From: Bryobacterales bacterium
GTDB lineage: Bacteria; Acidobacteriota; Terriglobia; Bryobacterales; Bryobacteraceae
Assembly: GCA_020852755.1 (NCBI GenBank)
Contig: JADZAF010000193.1
Location: forward strand, 1 to 64,000
Direction: 5' to 3'
Length of the DNA: 64,000 bases
In this document: one piece after another, positions 17,880 through 26,949 of the stretch
How positions within the stretch are numbered: position 1 is the first letter of the stretch
Layout: every line of letters begins with the position of its first letter
Notes under the pieces: model-generated
The model's input: only the letters and a program-made list of their open reading frames with translations
What the model was told of the DNA's origin: nothing
The model's database searches: none
Position numbers and translations under genes: made by a program

Positions 17880-19226
17880 GTAGTCGTCCAGAATGTACTT
17901 GTCGAATTGCGGGGTGGGCTCGAAGTAGCCCGGCACGCGCAGGTGCTGCCTGACCACTTCCTCGTTCAGTTCCACGCCCAGGCCCGGCTTGTCAGGCACG
18001 GGGATGTAGCCGTTCTGAATGATAGGCTTCGGGATGCCGGTCACCAGATCCTGCCACCAGGGCAAGTCGAGGAAGATGCTGTTGCGCTCCAGGGCCAGGA
18101 AGTCCCGAATGGTGGCGATGGCGTGAACGTCGGCGATGGTGCCCAGCGGCGAGACGCAGCAATGCACCGCTGTCGGAATGCTCTTCATGGCCGCGTAGTC
18201 CGCGATGCGCTTGGTTTCCCGGATGCCGCCCGCGGTCAACGGTTCGATGTGCACGATGTCGATGGCGCGGTTGTCGATGAAATCCACGAAGCCCTCTTCC
18301 AGCCCGAACAGGTCCTCGCCGGCCGCCAGCGGGGTGGTGGTGGCCTCCTTGATTTCCTTGTAGCGGCGCCAGTCCCGGGAGATGTTGCCGCCGTGGCCCA
18401 GCTCGCCCGGCAGGGCGGGCAGGACGTCTTCGGCGAAAGTCAGCTGGTAGGGCTCCAGGGCCTTCACGTAACGGATGCAGTCGTTCACCCGGAGGCGGTA
18501 ACCGAGGTGATCCAGCGCCAGTTCGGCTTCCCATCCGATGGCGTCGCGGATCATGTCCAGGATCTCGCACATGAGCTTCAGGCCCTTCTCGGTCGCGGCT
18601 CCGTTTGCGTTCACCGCCCCGGGCACCTTGGCTACCAGGTTGGCCGACCAGCTGGTCTTGAAGAAGGTGAAGCCCATCTGCTTGCGGAGGCGGACTCCCT
18701 CGGCGAAGGCCTTGGGATCGGCCGTGGAGGGAAGGTGGCAATAGACGCGCACGCGATCGCGGTACCTGGAGCCGAGCAGGCGCCAGCAGGGAACGCCGTA
18801 GACCTTGCCCGCGATATCGTGCAGGGCGATGTCGACGGCGCTGTAGCCCCCGCCCAGGTGCAGGTGGTTGGAGAACTTCCGGATGGAGTCGAGCAGCGGC
18901 TCGATGTTCAAGGGGTTCTTCCCAACCAGGTGGGGTTTCAGCACCAGGGCGATGCCTTCCACCCCGGCATCGCGCACCTCGCCGAAGCCGGACACGCCCT
19001 GGTTGGTATCGATGCGGATGATGGGGTAATCGAGGCCGGAAGCAATCCGGCAGGCTCGCATGTCGGTGATTCTCAATTTGCTGGGCGCGGAGTTTCTGTT
19101 CACGCCGCCGGGCTGGGGACTCTGCGCGCCGGCGGGGCTTTCCACGGACTTCAATAATGACCCGCAGGCCGCGGCGCCGCCAAGCAGCCGGCGGCGGCTG
19201 AGCCTGCCGTTTCCTTTGAATGCCAT
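17856..19226 (-). CDS. Tat-exported enolase-superfamily protein
   Basis: A 456-residue protein of the mandelate racemase/muconate-lactonising group, which abstracts a proton alpha to a carboxylate, usually for dehydration or racemisation of sugar acids. Candidate catalytic residues are K190 (FFKTSW), metal ligands D239 (ALDHLGY), E266 (TFAEDVLP) and E304 (AAGEDLFG), and a His in AVHCCVSPLG. The N-terminus (LSRRRLLGGAAACGS) looks like a twin-arginine signal, which is unusual for this family and implies a periplasmic site. It lies upstream of the duplicated region and divergent from the second TonB receptor. Confidence 0.85.
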   Translation of the reverse strand: MAFKGNGRLSRRRLLGGAAACGSLLKSVESPAGAQSPQPGGVNRNSAPSKLRITDMRACRIASGLDYPIIRIDTNQGVSGFGEVRDAGVEGIALVLKPHLVGKNPLNIEPLLDSIRKFSNHLHLGGGYSAVDIALHDIAGKVYGVPCWRLLGSRYRDRVRVYCHLPSTADPKAFAEGVRLRKQMGFTFFKTSWSANLVAKVPGAVNANGAATEKGLKLMCEILDMIRDAIGWEAELALDHLGYRLRVNDCIRYVKALEPYQLTFAEDVLPALPGELGHGGNISRDWRRYKEIKEATTTPLAAGEDLFGLEEGFVDFIDNRAIDIVHIEPLTAGGIRETKRIADYAAMKSIPTAVHCCVSPLGTIADVHAIATIRDFLALERNSIFLDLPWWQDLVTGIPKPIIQNGYIPVPDKPGLGVELNEEVVRQHLRVPGYFEPTPQFDKYILDDYRPGGPVK

Positions 19227-19519
19227 AGGATCTCCTTTTTGGACGGTACCCTGCGGGGGCTGCCGGGCTACCTCAACGCGGGCTTCGCAGCTCTCATAGC
19301 CGCTGGTGAGTATAATCCCGGCCGGCGCGCCGGAGCAAAGCGGGTGACGGAATTAAACGTAGATCTCCCGATACACCGAGCGTATTTCGATATACAATCG
19401 GAGACTGCCAGTACGACAGGGGTCAATCGAGTCTGCGACATTGGGGGCCGGGACCCATCCCGTGGTTCCCGGATGAGGCAGCCGGTTCTGGCAGAACATC
19501 GCTTACGGAGGAAGACATC
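19227..19519. other. Divergent intergenic region
   Basis: A 293-bp gap upstream of the second TonB receptor. A TACAAT word in GATATACAATCGG (near 19390-19400) is a possible -10 but has no convincing -35. GGAGGAAGACATC directly before the ATG at 19520 is a strong ribosome-binding site. No gene seen. Confidence 0.5.
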
Positions 19520-22500
19520 ATGCGATCTCTCGCTATTGGTTGTCTGTTGGTGATTCTTGTGCTTCCCTGCCTGCTCTTAGGGCAGGAGACCAGAGGAAGC
19601 ATTGCCGGCACGGTGAGCGACCCGCAAGGGGCGCTGATCTCCGGCGCTGCCGTCGTGGTCACGAACACCGGAACAGGCACGTCGGTCAGATTGACCACCA
19701 ACGAAAGCGGGTATTATGAGGCCCGCCTGTTGCTGCCGGGGAGCTACAGCATTGCCGTGGAGTTCTCCGGTTTCAAGAAATCGGTTCGGTCCGGCGTCAC
19801 CCTGGCGCTGAGCGACCAGCTACAAATCAACTTCCAGCTCGAGGTGGGCGGGGTCACCGAATCGGTGACCGTGACCGCCGACGCGCCCATGCTCGACACG
19901 AGCACGGCGGCGACGGGCCGCGCGCTCAGCAACCGCGAAGTCATGGACCTGCCGGTACTGGGCAACAACGTCGTGATGCTCACGCGGTTCGCGCCCGGCG
20001 TGCAGGTACCGGGAACCACGCAGTTGCTGCTCCAGGGCCAGGTGGGCGGCGGCTCCGGCTACTATTCGCCCGGCAACGTGGGCGGCAACGAGTGGGCCAT
20101 CGACGGCGCTTCCACGAATGGAACCGACCGCCGGGTTTCCATCATGCCAAGCCCCGACATCATCGACGAGTTCAAGATCGACACCTCGAACTTCGACGCG
20201 TCGTTCGGCCACGCCACGGGCCTGAGCATCTCGATGTCCACCAAGTCGGGCACGAACGATTTCCACGGCACGGGCACCTACCAGTACATGAACCAACGCT
20301 GGAACGCGGCCTCGTTCTTCGTCAAGCAGCAGCGCTACTCCGCGATCGCGGCCGCGCGCGCCGCCGGCGACACCAAGACGGTCGATGAACTGACCCGCAA
20401 GCCGCTGCTCAACCCCGGCCACATGAACAACGCGCACGCCAGCTTCACCGGTCCGGTGCGCATCCCGAAGCTGATCGACGGCCGCAACAAGCTGTTCTTC
20501 TTCTTCGGCTACTCGCAGCTCTGGAACTACCAGTCGGCGCGTCCCAGCGAGGTGTACTACAGCGTGCCCACCATGGCGATGCGCTCCGGCGATTTCTCCC
20601 CGCTGCTGAACATCGACGCGGTGCGCTACACGGTCTACGATCCGCTGACCACGGCCCCCAACCCGGCGCGGCCCGGCTTTTACGTGCGCCAGCCCTTCGC
20701 GGGCAACAGGATCCCCAGCAACCGCATCAGCGCTCCGAAGTTCTACAACTTCTACACGGAGCGCATGCCGACGCCGAACAACGACCCGGTCAGCCTGACG
20801 AGCGACCCGGTCAACAATTACATCGCCGGCGGCATGCCCAACAACGTTTTCTACCGCTCCTTCAACAACCGCTGGGACTACCAGTTCAGCGAGAAGCACC
20901 GCTTCTTCTTCCGCTGGATGAAGACCCGCTTCATCGAGGACGCGCAGGACTTCACCTTCGCCACCGAGGCGGGCCTGATGAGCTGGAACGAACGCCGTCC
21001 GGCGCTGAGCGGCGCGGCCGACTGGACCTACGCGATCAGTCCCACGATGGTTCTGAACGTGACCGTGGACGCGAACTCCTTCCTCATCCAGAACCAGCGT
21101 CTGGGCACCCGCCGCTACAAGCCGTCGGACGTGGGCCTGCCTTCCTACGTGGACGCCAAGTGCGCGGGAAGCTGCGTGCTGCCGACCGTCAACTGGCCGG
21201 GGATGCCCGCGTGGTACGGCGACATGTACATGAGCACGCAGGTCGACCCCGGCCCCAAAGGCTGGCAGCGAAGCGTGAAGGCGAACCTCTCCAGGATTCA
21301 GGGTTCGCACTCGCTGCGCTTCGGCGTGGATCTGCGCGAGCACAACCGCACCATGATCCAGAACGGCGGATACACGGGCGGCTACTACAACTTCAACAAC
21401 ACCTGGGTGCGCAAGGACAGCGACGGTCTGACGCCGGCCGCCGGCCTGGGCCTCTCCTGGGCCACCTTCATGCTGGGCATGCCGAGCAACTACTGGCTGG
21501 ACACCAACGACACCTACGCGCTGGTGAACCCCTACTACGCCGCTTACGCGCAGGACACCTGGCGCGTGACGCGCGATCTGACCCTCACCCTGGGCCTCCG
21601 CATGGAGTATGAACTGGGACCCGTTGAGCGCTACAACCGGGCGCTCTCCTACTTCGACCCGAACCTGGAGCTACCCATCAGCCAGGCCGTCCAGGCCGCT
21701 TACGCCAAGAACCCGCTCAGCGAGCTTCCGGCCAGCCAGTTCATCGTCAAGGGCGGCACGGTCTACGCCGGACGCAACGGCGTGCCGCGCGAACTGTGGC
21801 GCAGCGAGCTGATGTGGCTGCCGCGGCTGGCTGCCGCCTGGCAGTTCACGCCCAAGACGGTGCTCCGCGGCGGCTACGGCCTGTACTACGACACGCTCAA
21901 CGTGATGAACAACGCCGCGAACCAGTACGGGTTCTCGCGGGCCACCGCCCCGGTTCTCACCAACGATTTCGGCTACACCTGGAACGTGGGCGATCCCAAG
22001 AACGGCGTGTCGCCGCTGGCGGATCCGTACCCGGTCCGCGCCGACGGCACGCGCTTCGACGCTCCGCTCCAGGACAAGCTGGGCTCCATGGCCCGCATCG
22101 GCCAGGGCTTCACGTACAACCGCTACGAGCGGAGCCATCCGCGCGTGCAGCGCTGGCGCTTCGGAATCCAGCGCGAGCTGACCACCAACATGGCCCTGGA
22201 AGTCGCCTATTGGGGCCAGTTCGGACAGAAGCTCAACATCAGCGAGCGGCTGGACGCGCTGCCCGCCAACTACTGGGCCACCGGCATGGTGCGCAACAAC
22301 GACGTGGCGACGGACATGAACCGGAACGTTACGAACCCGTTCCACATTTCAAACCTCACTTTCCTGCAATCGCAGAACCCGCTCCTGTATCAGCACCTCT
22401 CGACGCTGGGCCAGTTCACCAGCCCGACCATTCAGAAGAACCGGCTGCTGCGGCCCTTCCCGCACATGAACGGCCTGTACGACTCGGCGACGCCGGATGG

Positions 22501-23200
22501 CAAGGCGCGCACGCACGCCCTCGAGGTGAATTTCCAGCGGCGGTTCTCGCGCGGCCTCAGCCTCAACGCCTCCTACTCGCGGATCAAGCAGGACCGCTGG
22601 GACATCTACGAGAACGAGTTTGAAACCGCTCCCAGCGTGTGGTGGCCCAGCGACAACGCCCGTCCGAACCGCTTCACCGTCACCGGGATCCTGGAGCTGC
22701 CCTTCGGCAAGGGCCGCCAGTGGCTGACCAGCGGCATCCTGAATCACATCCTCGGCGGATGGCAGATGGCGCTGACTTACGAGTTCCAGCAGGGCTCGCT
22801 GCTCAGTTGGGGCAACATCTTTTACTATGGCGACCTGGACAAGTTCGAGGACGACGTCAGCAAGTCCGACAAGACTCTCCAGCAGTGGTTCAACACCTCC
22901 GCGCAGTTCGAGCGCACCGCCTCCAAACTGCCGGCCGCCTATCATGTGCGCGTGTTCCCGCGGTACTTCAACGGGCTGCGCGCGGACGGCCTGAAGCAGT
23001 TCAACGGCAACCTGGTTCGCGAATTCCGCATTTACGAGCGGCTGCGGCTGCAGGTGCGCGCGGATTCGATGAACCTGCAAAACCGTTCGCAGTTCAACCC
23101 GCCCGACCTTTCGCCGACCTCGACGAACTTCGGGCGCATCACCAGCCAGACGGGCTCGCTGAACCGGTATTACCAGTTCCAGGCCCGGCTGCAGTTCTAG
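19520..23200 (+). CDS. Oar-like TonB-dependent receptor 2
   Basis: A 1226-residue outer-membrane receptor. It has a signal peptide (about residues 1-22), a carboxypeptidase-regulatory-like domain (about 24-110, SIAGTVSDPQGALI and YYEARLLLPGSYSIAVE), a plug (ITLxR-like segment replaced by VVMLTRFAPGV, then WAIDGASTNG), and a barrel ending in YYQFQARLQF with the terminal F needed for assembly. It differs widely from the receptor at 11183, so it is a paralogue of different specificity. A GGAGGAAG ribosome-binding site precedes the ATG. A large perfect hairpin follows. The neighbouring enolase-type enzyme suggests a saccharide ligand (inference). Confidence 0.9.
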   Translation: MRSLAIGCLLVILVLPCLLLGQETRGSIAGTVSDPQGALISGAAVVVTNTGTGTSVRLTTNESGYYEARLLLPGSYSIAVEFSGFKKSVRSGVTLALSDQLQINFQLEVGGVTESVTVTADAPMLDTSTAATGRALSNREVMDLPVLGNNVVMLTRFAPGVQVPGTTQLLLQGQVGGGSGYYSPGNVGGNEWAIDGASTNGTDRRVSIMPSPDIIDEFKIDTSNFDASFGHATGLSISMSTKSGTNDFHGTGTYQYMNQRWNAASFFVKQQRYSAIAAARAAGDTKTVDELTRKPLLNPGHMNNAHASFTGPVRIPKLIDGRNKLFFFFGYSQLWNYQSARPSEVYYSVPTMAMRSGDFSPLLNIDAVRYTVYDPLTTAPNPARPGFYVRQPFAGNRIPSNRISAPKFYNFYTERMPTPNNDPVSLTSDPVNNYIAGGMPNNVFYRSFNNRWDYQFSEKHRFFFRWMKTRFIEDAQDFTFATEAGLMSWNERRPALSGAADWTYAISPTMVLNVTVDANSFLIQNQRLGTRRYKPSDVGLPSYVDAKCAGSCVLPTVNWPGMPAWYGDMYMSTQVDPGPKGWQRSVKANLSRIQGSHSLRFGVDLREHNRTMIQNGGYTGGYYNFNNTWVRKDSDGLTPAAGLGLSWATFMLGMPSNYWLDTNDTYALVNPYYAAYAQDTWRVTRDLTLTLGLRMEYELGPVERYNRALSYFDPNLELPISQAVQAAYAKNPLSELPASQFIVKGGTVYAGRNGVPRELWRSELMWLPRLAAAWQFTPKTVLRGGYGLYYDTLNVMNNAANQYGFSRATAPVLTNDFGYTWNVGDPKNGVSPLADPYPVRADGTRFDAPLQDKLGSMARIGQGFTYNRYERSHPRVQRWRFGIQRELTTNMALEVAYWGQFGQKLNISERLDALPANYWATGMVRNNDVATDMNRNVTNPFHISNLTFLQSQNPLLYQHLSTLGQFTSPTIQKNRLLRPFPHMNGLYDSATPDGKARTHALEVNFQRRFSRGLSLNASYSRIKQDRWDIYENEFETAPSVWWPSDNARPNRFTVTGILELPFGKGRQWLTSGILNHILGGWQMALTYEFQQGSLLSWGNIFYYGDLDKFEDDVSKSDKTLQQWFNTSAQFERTASKLPAAYHVRVFPRYFNGLRADGLKQFNGNLVREFRIYERLRLQVRADSMNLQNRSQFNPPDLSPTSTNFGRITSQTGSLNRYYQFQARLQF

Positions 23201-23213
23201 TGTAGAGAGTTAC

Positions 23214-23271
23214 GGTGACAGGCTGGATCACCCCCGAGCTTTCAGGTTCGGGGGTGATGTAGCCTGTCACC
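23214..23271. terminator. Perfect two-part hairpin, bidirectional terminator
   Basis: Arms GGTGACAGGCT (23214-23224) and AGCCTGTCACC (23261-23271) plus ATCACCCCCGA (23227-23237) and TCGGGGGTGAT (23248-23258) pair without mismatch, separated by a 2-nt internal loop on each side and a 10-nt apical loop. It lies between convergent genes and contains the stop codon of the minus-strand one. There is no long T-run. Confidence 0.7.
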
Positions 23272-23725
23272 GAATCCCCAGAATCCTTCCGATCGCCCGG
23301 CGCCGGTAGCGGAAAATGGCCTCCAGCTGCCGCCGCACCAGCAGCCGGTGCACCAGCCGGCCCAGCCAGCCGAGCGGCAGCGCATACTCCACCCGGTCTC
23401 CGATGATCGCGCCCGAAGGGTCGGGTTCGATGGTGTGCTCATGGCGCCAGAAGCGGTAGGGTCCCTCGATCTGCTCATCCACGAAGTAGCGCGGCGGTTC
23501 GTATTCGGTGATCAGGGTCCGCCACTTCAGCTTCAGTCCGAGCCAGCGGATGTGGTAGTCGATCCGGGCTCCCTTCCGCATGCGGACAGGTCCCTGGGTG
23601 GCGATGCGGAAACTCAACCAGGGCGGCGTGATGCGGGAGAGGTTCTCCGGCGCTTCGAAGAACTCGAAAGCGCGCGGCTGGGAGACGGGAACCGTCATGC
23701 TTTGCTCGAGCGTGTGTGTTCTCAT
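23267..23725 (-). CDS. SRPBCC (START-like) ligand-binding protein
   Basis: A 152-residue protein of the polyketide cyclase/dehydrase-like SRPBCC superfamily: the N-terminal strand and helix read HTLEQSMTVPVSQPRAFEFF, followed by APENLSRITPPWLSF, GARIDYHIRWLGLKLKW and FVDEQIEGPYRFWRHEHT, and a long C-terminal helix. This sub-group is often annotated as a cell-division inhibitor or cyclase-like protein; ligand unknown. It is divergent from endonuclease III with only 40 bp between starts, and its stop lies inside a hairpin shared with the TonB receptor. Confidence 0.85.
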   Translation of the reverse strand: MRTHTLEQSMTVPVSQPRAFEFFEAPENLSRITPPWLSFRIATQGPVRMRKGARIDYHIRWLGLKLKWRTLITEYEPPRYFVDEQIEGPYRFWRHEHTIEPDPSGAIIGDRVEYALPLGWLGRLVHRLLVRRQLEAIFRYRRRAIGRILGIR

Positions 23726-23765
23726 CGGGCTCTGATAGTAAGATGCCGCATGTTAGGATGAGGTC

Positions 23766-24521
23766 GTGTTAAAGACCACGACCAAGACCGCGGCCAGGGG
23801 AGGGAAACGCGCCGGGGCCCGGGTGGCGCTGACGGCGGCCGGCGAGCCCGTGCGAATCCCCAAGACCGCCGGGGAGCGCCGGCAGCGGACAGGCGAGATA
23901 CTCGAGCGCCTGGACCGCATGTATCCCAACGCCACCTGCGCCCTGGTGCATCGCAACCCTTGGGAGCTGCTGGTGGCCACCATCCTCTCCGCGCAGTGCA
24001 CCGACAAGCGCGTCAACGAGGTGACTCCGGGCCTCTTCGCGAAGTATCCCACGCCGCGCGATTTCGCCGCCGTCAAGCCCGAGGTCCTGGCGGTGGATAT
24101 CCGCTCCACCGGCTTCTTCAACAACAAGGCCAAGGCCATCACCGGAGCGGCCAGGAAGATCGTGAGCGAGTTCGGCGGCCGGGTTCCCAGGACCATGGAG
24201 GAGCTGCTCACGATTCCGGGCGCGGCCCGCAAGACCGCCAACGTGGTTCTGGGGACAGCCTACGGCGTGGCCTCGGGCGTGGTGGTGGACACCCACGTGC
24301 AGCGCGTTTCGCAGCGCCTGGACCTGACCCGGGAAACGGATCCGGTGAAGATCGAGCGCGACCTCATGGCGGTGATCCCGAAGGAGCGCTGGATCCTTTT
24401 TTCGCACCAGCTGATTCATCATGGCCGGGCCCGCTGCATGGCGCGCAAACCGCGCTGCGCGGAATGCCTGCTGGACCCGCTCTGTTACGCGCGCGACAAG
24501 AACCTGCCGCCCGGCTCTTAA
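23766..24521 (+). CDS. nth: Endonuclease III
   Basis: A 251-residue base-excision-repair DNA glycosylase/AP lyase acting on oxidised pyrimidines. The helix-hairpin-helix is LLTIPGAARKTANVVLG (the catalytic Lys follows in ARK), the catalytic Asp is in VVVDTHVQRVS, and the [4Fe-4S] loop is C-x6-C-x2-C-x5-C (CMARKPRCAECLLDPLC). The usual LPGVGRKTA reads IPGAARKTA, a mild change. The start is GTG at 23766, preceded by AGGATGAGG; the N-terminus carries an extra basic stretch of about 45 residues compared with E. coli Nth. Confidence 0.95.
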   Translation: MLKTTTKTAARGGKRAGARVALTAAGEPVRIPKTAGERRQRTGEILERLDRMYPNATCALVHRNPWELLVATILSAQCTDKRVNEVTPGLFAKYPTPRDFAAVKPEVLAVDIRSTGFFNNKAKAITGAARKIVSEFGGRVPRTMEELLTIPGAARKTANVVLGTAYGVASGVVVDTHVQRVSQRLDLTRETDPVKIERDLMAVIPKERWILFSHQLIHHGRARCMARKPRCAECLLDPLCYARDKNLPPGS

Positions 24522-24537
24522 GCCGGCCATGGGGGAT

Positions 24538-24661
24538 GACCGCTCCCTTTGGTCGCGGCTCGGAAAAGCGGTCGCGGATAGGAAACCGGTCGCGGCTCGG
24601 AAAAGCGGTCGCGGCTCGGAAAAGCGGTCGCGGCTCGGAAACCGGTCGCGGCCCGGAAACG
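24538..24661. repeat. Short GC-rich tandem repeat array
   Basis: After a lead GACCGCTCCCTTT, six head-to-tail units run from 24551 to 24661: GGTCGCGGCTCGGAAAAGC (19 bp, three times) and 18-bp variants ending AACC or AACG. The same lead precedes the much larger array at 31201, and related single copies occur at 17574 and 17778. It fills most of the gap between endonuclease III and the convergent VWFA-related fragment. Confidence 0.85.
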
Positions 24662-24708
24662 GGGCGGCCGGAGTTCCATCCGCCTGGCCCATGGGTCAAG
24701 AGCGCCCG

Positions 24709-25275
24709 TCATTCCGTAACCTCGAAATCGGCGAACTGCACCGCGGTGGCCCCGCCCTGCCGCGCCGTCAACCGCAGCGTGTAGTCCCCGGCCGCCAGCC
24801 CGCTCCCCAGCCGGAAACTGTCCCCCGCCAGCCGGCCCTGCCCGTCCACCCTCAGCACCCCGCTCGCCCCCAACTCCTTCCCGCCCCGCAGCAGCACCGC
24901 CCGCACCACCCCGCCCCCGGGCCCCGCATTCAAGATCTGCACCGAGTAGGCCACCGTCTCCCCGCGCCGCTTGGGAGCCGCGGGCGGAACCCGCGCCGGT
25001 CCCTTTTCAGGCGGAACGGCAACCGGAGCAACCGCTTCCCGCGGCGGCTCGGGGATGAAGGAGAAATAGGTGATGCGGCGCGGCTGCCCGTTCTCGAAGA
25101 CTTCCAGATCGGCGGCTTCCAGGCCGCGGACGCGGGGCTGCTGAGTGAAACCGGCCGGAAGCGCGGCCAGCAAGGCAACCAGGGGCGCAACGGCCAACTG
25201 GCGGTTACCACAGACCGGCTCACCCGGGCGGCCGGCCGGCCGCCGCGAGTCCACTCCATGCTGTGTAGAATACAC
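24709..25275 (-). CDS. Truncated acidobacterial VWFA-related protein
   Basis: About 188 residues from the first ATG, though a TTG near 25202 starting LAVAPLVALLAALPAG (a signal-peptide-like core) may be the real start. The piece RGLEAADLEVFENGQPRRI matches the strand that precedes the VWA domain in acidobacterial VWFA-related proteins, and the end (LAAGDYTLRLTARQGG, then VQFADFEVTE) matches the C-terminal tail of the same proteins. The VWA domain itself, with its MIDAS motif, is missing. It may be a deletion derivative or a minimal secreted remnant. Whether it is expressed is unclear. Confidence 0.5.
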   Translation of the reverse strand: MYSTQHGVDSRRPAGRPGEPVCGNRQLAVAPLVALLAALPAGFTQQPRVRGLEAADLEVFENGQPRRITYFSFIPEPPREAVAPVAVPPEKGPARVPPAAPKRRGETVAYSVQILNAGPGGGVVRAVLLRGGKELGASGVLRVDGQGRLAGDSFRLGSGLAAGDYTLRLTARQGGATAVQFADFEVTE

Positions 25276-25344
25276 CCGCCCCGGCCGAAAGCAACCGCCG
25301 CCCGGCCGCCTTGAAGGGCCGTTCGCGGTGTGCTCTACTCATAC

Positions 25345-26310
25345 ATGATGAAACCGGTCTGCTTTCTCCTTTTACTGGCATTTGCGCCGCTGGCCGCCCA
25401 GGTCGGCGTCATTCGGAACGCGGATCGCATCGATGTGACCATCGAGGGCAAGCCCTTCACCGCTTTCTACACCGGCGCCGGCGCGCCCAAGCCCTACCTG
25501 CATCCGCTGCGCGCGGCTTCCGGCAAGATCGTCACACGCCGCTACCCCATGGAGACCTTCCCCGGCGAAGCCAATGACCATCCCCATCACCGCGGCCTGT
25601 GGTTCACTCACGGCGACGTCAATGGCTACGACTTCTGGGCTAACGAACCCAGCCAGAAGGGCGTGGGCAAAGGCAGGGGCAAGGTGGCTCTGCGGAAGCT
25701 GGGTAAGCTGTCGGGCGGAGGCAAGAGCGGATCGATCCAGGCCGTCTTCGAGTGGCAGTACCCCGACGGGAAGCCTATGCTCACCGAGACCCGCCGCATG
25801 GTTTTCTACTCGGACCCCGTGCTGCGCACCATCGACCTGGACATCGCGCTGAAGGCGATCGAGAAGGTGCGCTTCGGGGACACTAAGGAGGGCACCTTCG
25901 CCATCCGCCTGGCGTCGGAACTGGAAGAGCCCAGCCCGCGCTCGAAACCGGAGCCGGCGCGCACGGGCCGCATGGTCAGCTCGGAAGGCCGGCAGGGGGA
26001 GAAGGAGATCTGGGGCAGCCGCGCGGCCTGGGTGGATTACTCGGGAGTGATCGAAGGCGAGAGGCTCGGAGTCGCCATCTTCGATCATCCCTCCAATCCG
26101 AAGCACCCCACCTACTGGCACGCCCGCGGCTACGGCCTCTTCGCCGCGAATATCTTCGGAGAGCACGATTTTCTGCGCAAGCCGGCGGACGGCTCCATCA
26201 CCCTGGAGCCCGGCCAGGCGCTGCGCTTCCGCTACCGGGTGGTGATCCACCCCGGGGACGCGCAATCGGCCGGGCTGGCGGAACTGTTCAGGAAGTACGC
26301 GGCAAAGTAG
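25345..26310 (+). CDS. Secreted DUF6807 (PmoA-family) protein
   Basis: About 321 residues with a Sec signal peptide (MMKPVCFLLLLAFAPLAAQ). The body has the features of the DUF6807 family, annotated in databases as PmoA but unrelated to methane monooxygenase: KPFTAFYTG, PYLHPLRAASG, the His-rich NDHPHHRGLWF, and DHPSNPKHPTYWHARGYGLF near the end. The fold is a carbohydrate-type beta-sandwich and the genes sit in sugar-degradation neighbourhoods. Starts at 25345 or 25348 place the signal correctly; the ATG at 25330 is less likely. The last 23 bp overlap the convergent NadD-like gene. Confidence 0.8.
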   Translation: MMKPVCFLLLLAFAPLAAQVGVIRNADRIDVTIEGKPFTAFYTGAGAPKPYLHPLRAASGKIVTRRYPMETFPGEANDHPHHRGLWFTHGDVNGYDFWANEPSQKGVGKGRGKVALRKLGKLSGGGKSGSIQAVFEWQYPDGKPMLTETRRMVFYSDPVLRTIDLDIALKAIEKVRFGDTKEGTFAIRLASELEEPSPRSKPEPARTGRMVSSEGRQGEKEIWGSRAAWVDYSGVIEGERLGVAIFDHPSNPKHPTYWHARGYGLFAANIFGEHDFLRKPADGSITLEPGQALRFRYRVVIHPGDAQSAGLAELFRKYAAK

Positions 26311-26908
26311 CGCCGTAGAATTCGCGCACCAGCGGTACGATTTCCGGCGGGACCAGGTGTGTCCACGGCTCGCCGGACCGGATGCGGCGGCGCACTTCGG
26401 TAGCGGAGACGGAGTCGAAACCGGCGGGCAGCGGAACCGGGTGGATGCGGCGGCGCAACTCCTCCGGGGGATCGTACTCGCCGCCGCGCGCGGCTACCAG
26501 CAGTTCGAACTCGTCCAGCATCTCGCGGATGGCGCCGGACCGCCCGTAATCCCAGTTGACGATCCGGTCGGCGGCGTCGCGGCCGCAGAGAAACGCGAGG
26601 CGGACGCCATCGCCATAGGCTGCTCTGGCCTCGCGCGCGATCTCCGCGAACAGGCCGCCTGCGGTGGCGGCGATGGAGAAGCGCGGCTCGCCGGCGGCGG
26701 CGGCCCGGAGCATCTCCAGACGCTGTTTGAACCCCACCCACTCATAGCGCTTATGGGGCAATTCGCCCGGCAGCACGAAGAGCACCTCGTCGGCGAACGC
26801 CAGGCCGGCCCTCGCCAGCGCCAGGTGCGCGCGGGTGGGCGGATGGAAGGTGCCCGGCAGGATGGCCAGGCGTGCGGGCTGTCCCGGCGCGCGCACTACG
26901 AACTCCAT
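26288..26908 (-). CDS. NadD-like nucleotidyltransferase
   Basis: About 206 residues of the nicotinate-nucleotide adenylyltransferase family, which transfers AMP to nicotinate mononucleotide in NAD synthesis. The nucleotide-binding motif is GTFHPPTRAHLAL (the family's GxFxPxHxGH is changed in the first His position); HKRYEWVGFKQRLEML follows, and the C-terminal VSATEVRRRI corresponds to ISSTxIR. The deviating first motif means it could be a paralogue, not the main NadD. The start could also be 26926. It is divergent from the exported DapA-family gene. Confidence 0.75.
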   Translation of the reverse strand: MEFVVRAPGQPARLAILPGTFHPPTRAHLALARAGLAFADEVLFVLPGELPHKRYEWVGFKQRLEMLRAAAAGEPRFSIAATAGGLFAEIAREARAAYGDGVRLAFLCGRDAADRIVNWDYGRSGAIREMLDEFELLVAARGGEYDPPEELRRRIHPVPLPAGFDSVSATEVRRRIRSGEPWTHLVPPEIVPLVREFYGATLPRTS

Positions 26909-26949
26909 CCTTCCGTTGTAGTACACTGGCGCTCCTGGAGCAGCCTGTC

